Below are positions 43,566-52,030 of a stretch of 64,000 nucleotides of DNA, piece by piece. Each line of letters begins with the position of its first letter. Within the stretch, counting starts at the first letter, position 1. Source of the stretch: Spirochaetales bacterium Spiro_02 (lineage in GTDB: Bacteria; Spirochaetota; Spirochaetia; Sphaerochaetales; Sphaerochaetaceae); assembly GCA_001604275.1 (NCBI GenBank), contig LVBD01000032.1:1-64000 (forward strand), read 5' to 3'. The notes beneath the pieces were generated by a model. It saw only the letters and a program-made list of their open reading frames with translations, did no database searches and was not told the origin of the DNA. A program made the position numbers and the translations under genes.

Positions 43566-44228
43566 ATGGATGCAGTCGATGATCGTTTCGTCAGGACCGT
43601 GCGGGTTCCCAGACGAGATGTGGCGGATGGCGCCATGGTACCCGTCATGGAAAGTCCTTGGCCGGGGTTCGAACCGGATCCGCTGTATCCTGTGACGGTT
43701 TTTGCGAAAGTCGCGCACGACGGACGGAACCTCAATGTTCTGTATCATGTGGTTGAACCGGAATTGAGAAGGATGTGCACGAACCACAACGGCGATGTCT
43801 GGACCGACAGTTGCGTCGAAGTGTTCCTCCTCAATCCTGCGATCTCCGGCAATGCGTATGTGAATTTCGAATTCAGCGCTTCTACCTATGCGCTGGCGGG
43901 AAGGGGGACCGGACGGACAGGAAGAGAGCTCTATCCCGTCGAGCAGGTCGCCGCCTTGCCGGTCGAATTCCATCTGCTGCGCAATACCGCTACGTTCGAA
44001 GGGATGTCCTGCGGAAGCGAATGGACTCTGTCCGTCAGCCTTCCGCTCGCCCGGTTCGGTCTTGCTCCCGCCGATTCCGATATCGGAGGACTTCGGCTGA
44101 AAGGAAACTTCTACAAATGCGGAGACGGCCTGGACCGTCCGCACTATCTGATGTGGAATCCGATCGATACCGCCAGGCCTGAGTTCCATAGCCCGGCCTG
44201 TTTCGGGTTCATTGAACTTGAGCCTTGA
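43566..44228 (+). CDS. CBM9-like carbohydrate-binding domain protein
   Basis: 220 aa, one domain of the carbohydrate-binding-module family 9 / DOMON-like group (NVLYHVVEPELRRM; DVWTDSCVEVFLLNP; YVNFEFSASTYALAGRG; RPHYLMWNPIDTARPEFHSPACFGFIELE). No signal peptide or catalytic domain is attached, so it appears cytoplasmic, unlike most CBM9 modules. CGGAGG lies 6 bases before the ATG at 43566; the frame is open far upstream across umuD but not coding there. Function unknown; divergent from umuDC. Confidence 0.75.
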   Translation: MDAVDDRFVRTVRVPRRDVADGAMVPVMESPWPGFEPDPLYPVTVFAKVAHDGRNLNVLYHVVEPELRRMCTNHNGDVWTDSCVEVFLLNPAISGNAYVNFEFSASTYALAGRGTGRTGRELYPVEQVAALPVEFHLLRNTATFEGMSCGSEWTLSVSLPLARFGLAPADSDIGGLRLKGNFYKCGDGLDRPHYLMWNPIDTARPEFHSPACFGFIELEP

Positions 44229-44240
44229 CTTGTTCCGATG

Positions 44241-44258
44241 GAAGAACTGCAGTTCTTC
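44241..44258. terminator. Bidirectional hairpin between convergent genes
   Basis: GAAGAACTGCAGTTCTTC is a perfect 18-base palindrome (7-bp stem, TGCA loop) that includes part of the tcdA stop codon, in the 28-base gap between two convergent genes. The T-tract on the plus side is weak (ATTTCT). Confidence 0.5.
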
Positions 44259-45060
44259 ATTTCTCGGTCCCCGCCACGGGATTCCAGGCGGCTTCTCCAT
44301 GAAGCGCATCTCCCCCTACCAGATTATCGAGGGCGAGGTGGGCCAGCGTCAGACCGAATATCCCGGTGACTGTCGGTAGGCTGCCCAGGACGTTCCGCCG
44401 TCTACCTCGGTCGATGATCTGCTCGTTGAAGTCGGCATGCTCCTCTTCTTCCGGCGGCCGATATGCGAACCTGACCAGTTCCGGAGAGAATACGACCTGG
44501 ATGCCTCGTCCGACCCCTCGTTTGCGGAGGTTCGTCCTGACTTGCCGGGCGAGCGGACACCCCCAGGTATCCATCAGATCCGCGGTCCGTACCAACGATG
44601 GATCCCTGCGTAACGCTGCTCCCATCGAAGAAATGAGGGGGATGCCCCGTTCGTACGTTCCTTGGAGCAATGCGCATTTCGGATTGAGGGAATCTATGGC
44701 GTCGATCACTAGATCCGGTTCCCCCGCGAGGATTTCGGACAACGTCTGTTCATGTGCGAAAGCTTCCAGCGCCTGGACCTGCGCCTCCGGATTGATGTCC
44801 AGCACCCGTTCTTTCGCGACATCGACTTTCTTTCGTCCGATGGTCGATTCCAAGGCTAATATCTGTCGGTTGAGGTTCGTCACCGATACCGTATCGAAGT
44901 CGACAAGCCGCAGTCGTCCGATGCCGCTACGAGTCAACGCTTCCAGAGCATACCCGCCGACAGCTCCGAGTCCTACGATGACGACGAACTTTCCGTGCAG
45001 AATTTCGACGACATCCTCACCGAGGAGTCTGCTGATTCGTAAGAAGCGTTCCGATTGCAT
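44257..45060 (-). CDS. tcdA: tRNA threonylcarbamoyladenosine dehydratase (TcdA/ThiF family)
   Basis: 267 aa E1-like ATP-dependent enzyme that cyclises t6A37 of tRNAs. The start RISRLLGEDVVEILHGKFVVIVGLGAVGG is diagnostic for the YgdL/TcdA branch, with ATP loop GLGAVGG and LVDFDTVSVTNLNRQILA. VIDAIDSLNPKCALL and SSMGAALRRDPS follow. GGAGGAACG lies 9 bases before the ATG at 45060, inside the tatD gene; the two overlap by 44 bases. Confidence 0.92.
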   Translation of the reverse strand: MQSERFLRISRLLGEDVVEILHGKFVVIVGLGAVGGYALEALTRSGIGRLRLVDFDTVSVTNLNRQILALESTIGRKKVDVAKERVLDINPEAQVQALEAFAHEQTLSEILAGEPDLVIDAIDSLNPKCALLQGTYERGIPLISSMGAALRRDPSLVRTADLMDTWGCPLARQVRTNLRKRGVGRGIQVVFSPELVRFAYRPPEEEEHADFNEQIIDRGRRRNVLGSLPTVTGIFGLTLAHLALDNLVGGDALHGEAAWNPVAGTEK

Positions 45061-45763
45061 CAATACGTTCCTCCAGTCGTTCTTCATTGGTGTCCATGGC
45101 GGCCGCCAGTCGGCTCGCATGGGCTGACAGCATCTCTTCGTACGGGAGCTGCCTCCAAGGTTCCGGCAGCCATCCTTCCGGCCAGTCGGTCTCCCAGACG
45201 AACGGCATATCGCGTAGCTCAGCCAGTCGTGCGGCCAGTTTCAGGTGCGGTCTCCACAGCGATGGTCCGAACGAGAGAATGCCTCCGGTGGCAACGAACC
45301 GTTTCGCAGTTTCGACGCTGCCAGTGTATCCATGCCAGATCATGAGCGGTAGTCTTCCTCGCTTCGCCTGGAGAATGTCGAACAGGATCCGTTCATTCCC
45401 GACTATGTGGAGTGTGACCGACCGATGTCTCCGATATCCCAATTCCAAGGCATCGACGAGAAACTCACGCTGCGCTGCGATAGGCGCCGCATCCTGGAAC
45501 CGGCGGTCGAGTCCGACCTCTCCGATCTGGACGGAGGGCGCATGGTCCAGTATCCGTTCCATCCGTTCGATCATATGCAGCGGCGGAGAGCCTTTCCCCG
45601 ATGGAAGCGCTCCGATCGCGCCTGTCATGCCGAGCGACGTTTCCACCGTCATGAGCAGGGATGTCCATTCCTCCTGCCGGGACGTACAGACGAGTCCGCG
45701 CCAATCCGACGGAATTTCCCGAATCTGTGCGGGTGATGGAATATGGCAGTGTGCGTCGAACAT
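45017..45763 (-). CDS. TatD-family metal-dependent hydrolase
   Basis: 248 aa TIM-barrel hydrolase. Metal ligands appear in order: DAHCH at the N-terminus, Glu in IGEVGLDRRF, His in VTLHIVG and WHGYTG, and Asp in WETDWPEG. TatD proteins are DNases or deacylases; substrate not assignable. It overlaps tcdA by 44 bases and follows azlD after a 54-base gap. It is shorter and more divergent than TatD proper (~260 aa). Confidence 0.85.
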   Translation of the reverse strand: MFDAHCHIPSPAQIREIPSDWRGLVCTSRQEEWTSLLMTVETSLGMTGAIGALPSGKGSPPLHMIERMERILDHAPSVQIGEVGLDRRFQDAAPIAAQREFLVDALELGYRRHRSVTLHIVGNERILFDILQAKRGRLPLMIWHGYTGSVETAKRFVATGGILSFGPSLWRPHLKLAARLAELRDMPFVWETDWPEGWLPEPWRQLPYEEMLSAHASRLAAAMDTNEERLEERIDAIGTLLTNQQTPR

Positions 45764-45817
45764 GATGCAATCCTACGCGACATGGCCGAACTTGTACAAG
45801 TGGATGTCGTCCGAGCC

Positions 45818-46120
45818 TCAGAAGCAGGTCAGCGCGAACCATGTAGCCAGCACGCTGCCGATGATGGGCAGGACTATCGTCCCTTTCCACCAGGCAAGAG
45901 CCGCCGCCACGGCGACCCCCAGCAGTCCTGCGTACCACTGCGGCGAAAAATCGACGATGGTCCCTGGAAACAGCAATGCTCCCAGCGCCGCGACCGGCAT
46001 GACCAGCATGCATTTTCTGGCGAAGCGGGGGAGCTTCCTCAGGAATTTCGCATAGTACGGAACCACGCGCGGAAGGAACGTGGCGAATGCGGACAGGACG
46101 ATCATCAGCCAGATGTTCAT
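45818..46120 (-). CDS. azlD: Branched-chain amino acid exporter small subunit AzlD
   Basis: 100 aa with four hydrophobic segments (LMIVLSAFATFLPRVVPYY; MLVMPVAALGALLFPG; YAGLLGVAVAAALAWW; VLPIIGSVLATWFAL), the AzlD family pattern. It pairs with AzlC to export branched-chain amino acids across the inner membrane. The start overlaps the azlC stop by 4 bases. Confidence 0.9.
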   Translation of the reverse strand: MNIWLMIVLSAFATFLPRVVPYYAKFLRKLPRFARKCMLVMPVAALGALLFPGTIVDFSPQWYAGLLGVAVAAALAWWKGTIVLPIIGSVLATWFALTCF

Positions 46121-46881
46121 ACAAGGGCCTCCGATTTCGCATCCGGCTGGATTTCTTCACATTTCTCCTGGCCGTCTTCATCGGAGTCGGGCATCACCCA
46201 GGCTCCGAATATCGTTCCCCCCAGCATCGCCAGGACGAACGACCATCCGACAGGCATTCCTGCGATACAGACGAACAGCGAGTTGAGAATCGCCGAAAGT
46301 CCGGCTACCAGAATCGCTGTACGGTTCGTTTTCACTTCCTGGACAAGCAAGGAGGCGAACATCGCATAGATCGTTACCGCCGCCGCCCGCTGCACCGCAT
46401 AGGGGAGGATCGTTCCGACAAGGAACCCGACTGCCGTTCCCGCCACCCAGCCTGCATATGCGATCCCCTCCAGGCCCATCATGTACGGGAACGTGAGCTT
46501 GCCCGGCCGCAATGCGGAAACAGAGAATACTTCGTCGGTGGTTCCGAATGCGATCGGCAGCCGTTTCCCGCCGATGGCATCTTCGGCGAGCCTTCCTGCG
46601 ATCGCCGCCCCCATGAACATGTATCTGAGGTTGATCATCAGTACTCCGAGAAACAGTGCGGCGGCGGTCGCCTTCGCAGCGATGAGGTTGACGGCGAGGA
46701 ACTGGCCGGAACCTGCGAAATTCGTCAAGGAGAATGTCACTGCCTGCGCGAGGCTCAGGCCGATGTCACGGCATACCAGCCCGAACGCCATGGCGGTGGG
46801 GAAATACCCGACTCCGATAGGGACTCCCGCCCGGAAGCCTTGCCCCAGAGTCGGCGCATAGGATGGATTGTAGTGGTTCAT
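46117..46881 (-). CDS. azlC: Branched-chain amino acid exporter large subunit AzlC
   Basis: 254 aa with about seven transmembrane helices. The AzlC signature is GFRAGVPIGVGYFPTAMAFGL...FAGSGQFLAVNLI, then LMINLRYMFMGAAIA. The start at 46881 (MNHYNPS) is preferred; the frame opens to 47025 without hydrophobic or family sequence. Only a weak GGAA precedes the ATG, and a -10 lies 10 bases before it. It heads azlC-azlD-tatD-tcdA. Confidence 0.9.
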   Translation of the reverse strand: MNHYNPSYAPTLGQGFRAGVPIGVGYFPTAMAFGLVCRDIGLSLAQAVTFSLTNFAGSGQFLAVNLIAAKATAAALFLGVLMINLRYMFMGAAIAGRLAEDAIGGKRLPIAFGTTDEVFSVSALRPGKLTFPYMMGLEGIAYAGWVAGTAVGFLVGTILPYAVQRAAAVTIYAMFASLLVQEVKTNRTAILVAGLSAILNSLFVCIAGMPVGWSFVLAMLGGTIFGAWVMPDSDEDGQEKCEEIQPDAKSEALV

Positions 46882-46890
46882 GGTGTTTCC

Positions 46891-46920
46891 ATAGTACCCG
46901 AAATGCGGAATCCTGGGCAA
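46891..46920 (-). promoter_or_regulatory. azlC promoter close to the start codon
   Basis: Minus strand TTGCCC (46915-46920), 18-base spacer, TACTAT (46891-46896). The expected +1 is only 2-4 bases before the azlC ATG. Confidence 0.45.
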
Positions 46921-47170
46921 CCGGGGCGGCGATGCATTCCTTTTTTGAGAAAGGAAAGGACGGCCGCGATCGGCGCATTGGGGCAGGGGCGCATGAATTA
47001 GCGATACCGTAGCGGATCGGAACATGATGGAAAAGAATATGCAAGAATAAAGTTATGATGGTGTTAAGTTGTTGTTAAATAATAAAATATATACGAAGAA
47101 AAGATAATGGTTCGTGATATTTTCGTCGTTTTGCATAACTTTCGGTGCTTTGGGCGACGATACTAATGAA

Positions 47171-47199
47171 TTGCTAGCTTGTTTTTCACGTGATATTCT
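47171..47199 (+). promoter_or_regulatory. Candidate promoter of the histidine kinase gene
   Basis: TTGCTA (47171-47176), 17-base spacer, TATTCT (47194-47199), putting +1 next to the ATG at 47207. The AT-rich stretch at 47050-47100 may hold another promoter. Confidence 0.4.
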
Positions 47200-47206
47200 C
47201 TCCAGC

Positions 47207-48646
47207 ATGGGGAAAAGGAATTTCAGCTTCAGATTCGTTTTGACAGGATCGTTCCTGTCCATTCTCTTGCTGTTCACGCTACTGGTGCTTGTTTCCTTCC
47301 TCTCTTTGTTCTCCACGACCAGCAAGATGCAGGCGCGGATCAATCGCTACATGAATCTCAATGCGTTGACCAAGGAGATCGAATCTTGCCGTCTATCCTT
47401 TTCCTCGTATTTCGACAGCCTGACCGACGGTCCTTCATCCAGTCTGATGGAGGCTGCGCAACTGCGCGGCGGGCTCGTGAGATCCCGGCTTGTCCTCAAA
47501 TCCATCGGAGAACCGGCAATGGAGGACGGCGAGGCGTATTTCACCCATCGGGCGATCCTCAACGGTCTCGAGTATCTGGAAAAACGGAGTTTCAGAGTCA
47601 AGGAGACGGACTATGTGGAATACTATCGTCTGCTCAAGATATTCGATTATCTGAACGAATACAGCTCCTCGGATTATCTTTCCTACGCCATAGCGAACGA
47701 TACGTCAGCGGCTCATGCGACGTGGGTGTATCTGACGAAACTGGGAAGCGGCGTCGTTATCAGCACCATCGTGCTGTTCCTGCTGGTCATTCTGTTCCTT
47801 GTGTTCTTCTCCGGATACATGTCCAAGCCGATCCAATCCATGGCGAATGCCGCGACGCAGCTGACGCTGGGCAACTACGATATCCCGGAGCTTCCCGCCG
47901 AAGGGCCGCGCGAGCTGGCGAGCCTGGAAGAAAGCCTCAACCAGATGAAGCGGTCGATCAAGGAGCGCGATGAACTCGCTCGAGAACTGTACGAAGAGAA
48001 TCTGAAGAATAGCGAGATGGCCCGGAACCTCAGCAGAGCGCATTATCAGGCGCTTCAGGCGCAGATCAATCCGCATTTTCTGTTCAATGTCCTCAACACG
48101 CTTTCCCATACAGCGTTTCTGGAGAATGCGGAGAAGTCGGTCCTTCTGACGAATACCATAGCTTCCTTCTATCGGTATACGCTGGATTTCCAGAATGAAG
48201 TGATGATCAAGGAGGAACTTGAGTTCTGTCGTCTGTATCTGGTGATCCAGCAACAGCGTTTCGGCGGACGACTACGGTTCGTGATCGAATGCGACCCGAA
48301 TTTGTCCGAGCTGTTCATCCCCCCTGTCGTCATCCAGCCGTTCGTTGAGAACGCCGTCGTCCATGGGTTGGAACCGACGGAGGACGGAGGAATCGTGCGC
48401 GTAACTGTCCTGCGGGACTCCTGGCAGCGTGTCGCGGTGGTTGTGCAGGATGACGGGATCGGAATCGATCCGTCAGGTAGGAAGAAGGATGATGGAGGAA
48501 GAGTCCACATCGGCATTGAAAATGTCTATGAACGGTTGCAGGTGTATTTCGAGAGTCAGGCGACAGTGACGGTGGAGCGGGCTTCGCAATCCGGAGGAAC
48601 CAGAGCCGTCCTGCTTTTCCCGGCCAGGAGGGAGCGATGGGCCTGA
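47207..48646 (+). CDS. Sensor histidine kinase (YesM/LytS-type His_kinase)
   Basis: 479 aa. TM1 at residues ~12-35, a helical periplasmic sensor of ~150 residues, TM2 (VVISTIVLFLLVILFLVFFSGY), HAMP, then the His_kinase domain with phospho-acceptor H290 in QAQINPHFLFNVLNTL and an HATPase_c domain (IQPFVENAVVHGL, VQDDGIGID). ATG at 47207 has no ribosome site; a GTG at 47114 is the alternative. Its gene overlaps the response regulator by 10 bases, and the TRAP transporter next to them is the likely target, with its substrate as signal (inference). Confidence 0.9.
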   Translation: MGKRNFSFRFVLTGSFLSILLLFTLLVLVSFLSLFSTTSKMQARINRYMNLNALTKEIESCRLSFSSYFDSLTDGPSSSLMEAAQLRGGLVRSRLVLKSIGEPAMEDGEAYFTHRAILNGLEYLEKRSFRVKETDYVEYYRLLKIFDYLNEYSSSDYLSYAIANDTSAAHATWVYLTKLGSGVVISTIVLFLLVILFLVFFSGYMSKPIQSMANAATQLTLGNYDIPELPAEGPRELASLEESLNQMKRSIKERDELARELYEENLKNSEMARNLSRAHYQALQAQINPHFLFNVLNTLSHTAFLENAEKSVLLTNTIASFYRYTLDFQNEVMIKEELEFCRLYLVIQQQRFGGRLRFVIECDPNLSELFIPPVVIQPFVENAVVHGLEPTEDGGIVRVTVLRDSWQRVAVVVQDDGIGIDPSGRKKDDGGRVHIGIENVYERLQVYFESQATVTVERASQSGGTRAVLLFPARRERWA

Positions 48647-50106
48647 AAGTTCTGATCGCCGACGATGAATATCTTGAGCGCGATGTATTGGAATTGTTCT
48701 TGAGGAAATATGATCCGACATGCCGCTGCCTGAAAGCTCCGAACGGAAAGGTCGCGGTCGAGATGGCCTGTGAATATCATCCTGATATCTGTATTCTAGA
48801 TATACAGATGCCATTGCTTGACGGACTTGAGTGCGCCAAGCGGATCAAGGAGTCGCTCCCTGATTCCCTGATTCTGTTCATCACGGCCTGGAGTTCGTTC
48901 GACTATGCGCAGGAGGCGTTGCGCATCGGAGCATCCGACTATTTGGTCAAACCGGTCGACTACGATACGTTCGTGGATCGGATGGATTCTCTGATGGCGA
49001 AATTCCGTGACAGCGAGGAAACTGGTCCGAACCGTGCGAACCAGTTCACACGGGAGTTCTTCGCTTCACTCAAATACGGACTTCTTTCGGAATCTTCCAT
49101 CGAGGCCTGTCTCGATACGTTCGGAATCCATGGAACGCGGGGCGTCGCGTTGGTCCTGAGCGGCATGGACATTGCGGATATTCTTTGCGTGACGTGTGCC
49201 GAGGAAAGGTTCGCAGCCTGCCGGATCTGTTATTTCCCTTCTCCTGACCGGACGACGGTCCTGATGTTTTCTGTGGATGATCTACAAGCCGCCGATTTCT
49301 TTTCCCAGCCGAGATGGAAGGATTGCCGCATCGGTGTCGGTCGTGTGTTCGACACCTTGCTCGATATCCCTCGATCCATCCATACCGCGTCGGTCTGCCA
49401 CACCGACGCGGTGCATTCCTCCCGCCAGATGACGGCGTTCAGGTTCCATGCAGTCTCGCAGGCCTTCGATAGGGCGCTGCTACAGAAACAGTACGGTGAC
49501 CTCGTGGCTGCGATAGCGGCAGGCTCTGCTGAGAACGCGCGCCAGATCCTCCATGAAATGATCGACGGCATCAAGGATGCGGTGGGGGATCAGCGTGAAG
49601 GGATGCGCGAGCTGTATGAGATGGCGTCGGCGGTCCATCATGACATCGAAAGTAGGATACCGCTGTTCCATCGCCCGAAGCCGGAGGCGGGAACGATGAT
49701 GGAAGTGGAGAACTATCTGATGGACTATATCGACGAAGCGACGAAAGCGATCCGTCAGGACCACCAGGACAAATATGCAAGGACGTTTTCCATGTTGCGG
49801 CTCTATCTCGATTCCCACTATATGGAGAATCCTTCCCAGGAAAGGATAGCGGAGTCGATGGGGATCACCGGGGCGTATTTCTGTCGTTTGTTCAAAGAAT
49901 ACAACGGAATGACGTTCAGCGAATATCTGACCGATGTAAAAATGAAACGCGCCCAGGAGATGCTCCGCTTCGGGCATACTGTCCAGGAGACCTCGGATGC
50001 GATCGGGTTCTCCGATTCCAACTATTTCGCTCGGGTGTTCCGTCAGTGTTTTGGCTGTACTCCGACAGAGTATCGCGGGGACAACATGCCGTTGGTAAAA
50101 GAATGA
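48637..50106 (+). CDS. AraC-type response regulator (YesN-like)
   Basis: 489 aa. Receiver domain at residues 1-120 with phospho-acceptor D55 (CILDIQMPLLDG), acidic pair IADDEYLERD and Lys in DYLVKPVDY; a ~250-residue middle; and an AraC double helix-turn-helix at the C-terminus (SQERIAESMGITGAYFCRLFKEYNGMTFSEYL, TSDAIGFSDSNYFARVFRQCFGCTPTEYR). GGAGGGAGCG precedes the ATG within the kinase gene. It probably activates dctPQM, which begins 184 bases on. Confidence 0.93.
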   Translation: MGLKVLIADDEYLERDVLELFLRKYDPTCRCLKAPNGKVAVEMACEYHPDICILDIQMPLLDGLECAKRIKESLPDSLILFITAWSSFDYAQEALRIGASDYLVKPVDYDTFVDRMDSLMAKFRDSEETGPNRANQFTREFFASLKYGLLSESSIEACLDTFGIHGTRGVALVLSGMDIADILCVTCAEERFAACRICYFPSPDRTTVLMFSVDDLQAADFFSQPRWKDCRIGVGRVFDTLLDIPRSIHTASVCHTDAVHSSRQMTAFRFHAVSQAFDRALLQKQYGDLVAAIAAGSAENARQILHEMIDGIKDAVGDQREGMRELYEMASAVHHDIESRIPLFHRPKPEAGTMMEVENYLMDYIDEATKAIRQDHQDKYARTFSMLRLYLDSHYMENPSQERIAESMGITGAYFCRLFKEYNGMTFSEYLTDVKMKRAQEMLRFGHTVQETSDAIGFSDSNYFARVFRQCFGCTPTEYRGDNMPLVKE

Positions 50107-50289
50107 GTCCGATAGGTGGCTTTTGATTTCTTAGCTTTTTCTTTACAAGAAAAGGATGATTTTGAAAAAAAAATATCCCATCTAAAAAATCTCTGGATTT
50201 CTTTCCTGTTGATATCGCTCCATACTGCGTACAGTTTGTACATCCGCCTGTTTTCGTATCTTTCGACTACGGTGGAGATGGAGGTATGC

Positions 50290-51294
50290 ATGAAGAAAGC
50301 TCTTATCGTCCTATTGGTCCTGGCGACCGTGCTCGGCACGGCGTTCGCCCAGGGAGGTTCCGAAGCGTCGCAGAAAACGACGACGCTGATGTTGTCAGAA
50401 GTCCATGCCGAAGGGTATCCGACCACGCTGGCCGACCGAGAATTCGCCCGTCTGGTCGAGGAGCGGACGAACGGCAGAATCAAGGTCGAGGTCTATTCCG
50501 GCGGTACGCTGTACGGGCAGGAGACCGGCGCCATCGAAGCGTTGCAGATCGGAGATCTCGCTTTCGCCCGTGTTTCCGCTTCCCCGGTCGCTTCCTATGT
50601 GCCGAAGATCAATGCGTTGCAGATGCCGTATCTGTACCGTGACGGCGAACACATGTGGAAGGTTCTCAACGGTGAAATCGGACAAGGGCTGCTTGCCGAT
50701 ATCCAGACCTCCGGCTCCGGCTTGGTCGGTCTCGCCTACTATGACGCGGGTTCGAGAAACTTCTATACGAAGAAGCCTGTCAAGAGTCTGGCCGACATGG
50801 CAGGCTTGAAGATCCGTATGCAGAACAACCAGATGATGGTCCGGATGGTCGAGCTGCTCGGAGCCAACGGTGTTACCGGTATCGGACCCAACGATGTGTA
50901 TTCGGCGATCACCCAGGGAACGATCGACGGTGCGGAGAACAACTGGCCGACCTACGAATCGATGGGGGACTATGAGGCCGCTCCGTACTTCTTGCTCGAC
51001 GGTCATACCCGTGTTCCTGAGATCCTGCTCGCTTCCGAGTCTGTGATGAAGAAGCTCGATCCGGCCGACGTACAGATCATCAAGCAGGTGGCAAAGGAAA
51101 CGCAGGCGTTCGAAATCCAGAAATGGGCGGAACGTGAGCAGGCTTCCAAGGCGAAGGTCGTCGCCGCAGGTTCCGTGGTCACTGAGCTGACTTCTGCGCA
51201 ACTGGCTGAGTTCCAGGCGAAGATGGCTCCGCTCTATGAAGAATACGGAAAGGCCTACAAGGATGTCATCACCGCGATCCAGAACGTGAAATAA
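50290..51294 (+). CDS. dctP: TRAP transporter substrate-binding protein DctP
   Basis: 334 aa. Signal peptide MKKALIVLLVLATVLGTAFA, cleaved before QGGSEAS. The mature chain is DctP-like: GTLYGQETGAIEALQIGDLAFARV, DMAGLKIRMQNNQMMVRMVELLGAN with the conserved Arg that binds the carboxylate of ligands, and QGTIDGAENNWPTYES. GGAGGT lies just before the ATG at 50290; in-frame codons to 50116 are AT-rich and non-coding. Captures a carboxylate-type solute in the periplasm (identity not predictable). Confidence 0.93.
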   Translation: MKKALIVLLVLATVLGTAFAQGGSEASQKTTTLMLSEVHAEGYPTTLADREFARLVEERTNGRIKVEVYSGGTLYGQETGAIEALQIGDLAFARVSASPVASYVPKINALQMPYLYRDGEHMWKVLNGEIGQGLLADIQTSGSGLVGLAYYDAGSRNFYTKKPVKSLADMAGLKIRMQNNQMMVRMVELLGANGVTGIGPNDVYSAITQGTIDGAENNWPTYESMGDYEAAPYFLLDGHTRVPEILLASESVMKKLDPADVQIIKQVAKETQAFEIQKWAEREQASKAKVVAAGSVVTELTSAQLAEFQAKMAPLYEEYGKAYKDVITAIQNVK

Positions 51295-51372
51295 TCGTTC
51301 TGAAACGTGAGAATCGTCTCGTTCGGGGGAGTGGGGTGCACCTTCCCCCGTTCTTTGAATATGGAGGAATCG

Positions 51373-52029
51373 ATGGCGACATCTTCATTCTCGGCATGGG
51401 CGTTACGGAACAAGCTTGTGATCGACAGGTCGAAATATCCGTCAAAAGTGCCGTTCAAACAATACATCATCCTATTCAACCATTGGTGCCACAGGGTGTT
51501 GCTCACCATCGCCCAGCTGGCGGTGATAGCGATGCTGGTCATCGTGTTCGCGAACGTGATCCTGCGTTTCGTCTTCAACACGGGTGTCAAGTGGGTCGAG
51601 GAAGTTCCCGGGTTGCTGGTGACGTTGTTCACGTTCATCGCCTGCGCGATCGGCGTGAGGGACCATATGCACATTTCCGTGAGCCTGCTGTACAACCGGT
51701 TCCCGAAGGGGGGCCGGATGCGGAGGTTCATGGACATTCTGGTGGACGTTTCCACCTTTGTGTGCGGGTTCATCCTTTTCTACTATGGAATCCAGTTCAT
51801 GGTGAAACTGCGTCCCGGGATATTGCCGATGACCGGCTGGCCGACGTGGGTGCAGTATGTTCCGGCCCCGATGGGAGGGTTCATCATGATGTTCGATTCT
51901 ATTCTGTTCCTCACAGGAGTGCTGCGGCCGGACGATCTGCTGTACAGCGAGCCTGAAGTGGACTACGAGGAACTGCTGAAGGAACAGGCGAAGGTAGCCG
52001 CGTCGGCGACCGAGGGAGGGAAGAACTGA
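51373..52029 (+). CDS. dctQ: TRAP transporter small membrane subunit DctQ
   Basis: 218 aa, four transmembrane helices. The DctQ motif VNVILRFVFNTGVKWVEEVPGLLVTLFTFIACAIGVRDHMHI is nearly canonical (FANVILRFVF...WVEE). An ATG at 51361 lies on the ribosome site GGAGGAA itself; the next at 51373 is better spaced. It bridges DctP and DctM. The C-terminal ~25 residues are acidic and cytoplasmic. Confidence 0.92.
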   Translation: MATSSFSAWALRNKLVIDRSKYPSKVPFKQYIILFNHWCHRVLLTIAQLAVIAMLVIVFANVILRFVFNTGVKWVEEVPGLLVTLFTFIACAIGVRDHMHISVSLLYNRFPKGGRMRRFMDILVDVSTFVCGFILFYYGIQFMVKLRPGILPMTGWPTWVQYVPAPMGGFIMMFDSILFLTGVLRPDDLLYSEPEVDYEELLKEQAKVAASATEGGKN

Positions 52030-52030
52030 T

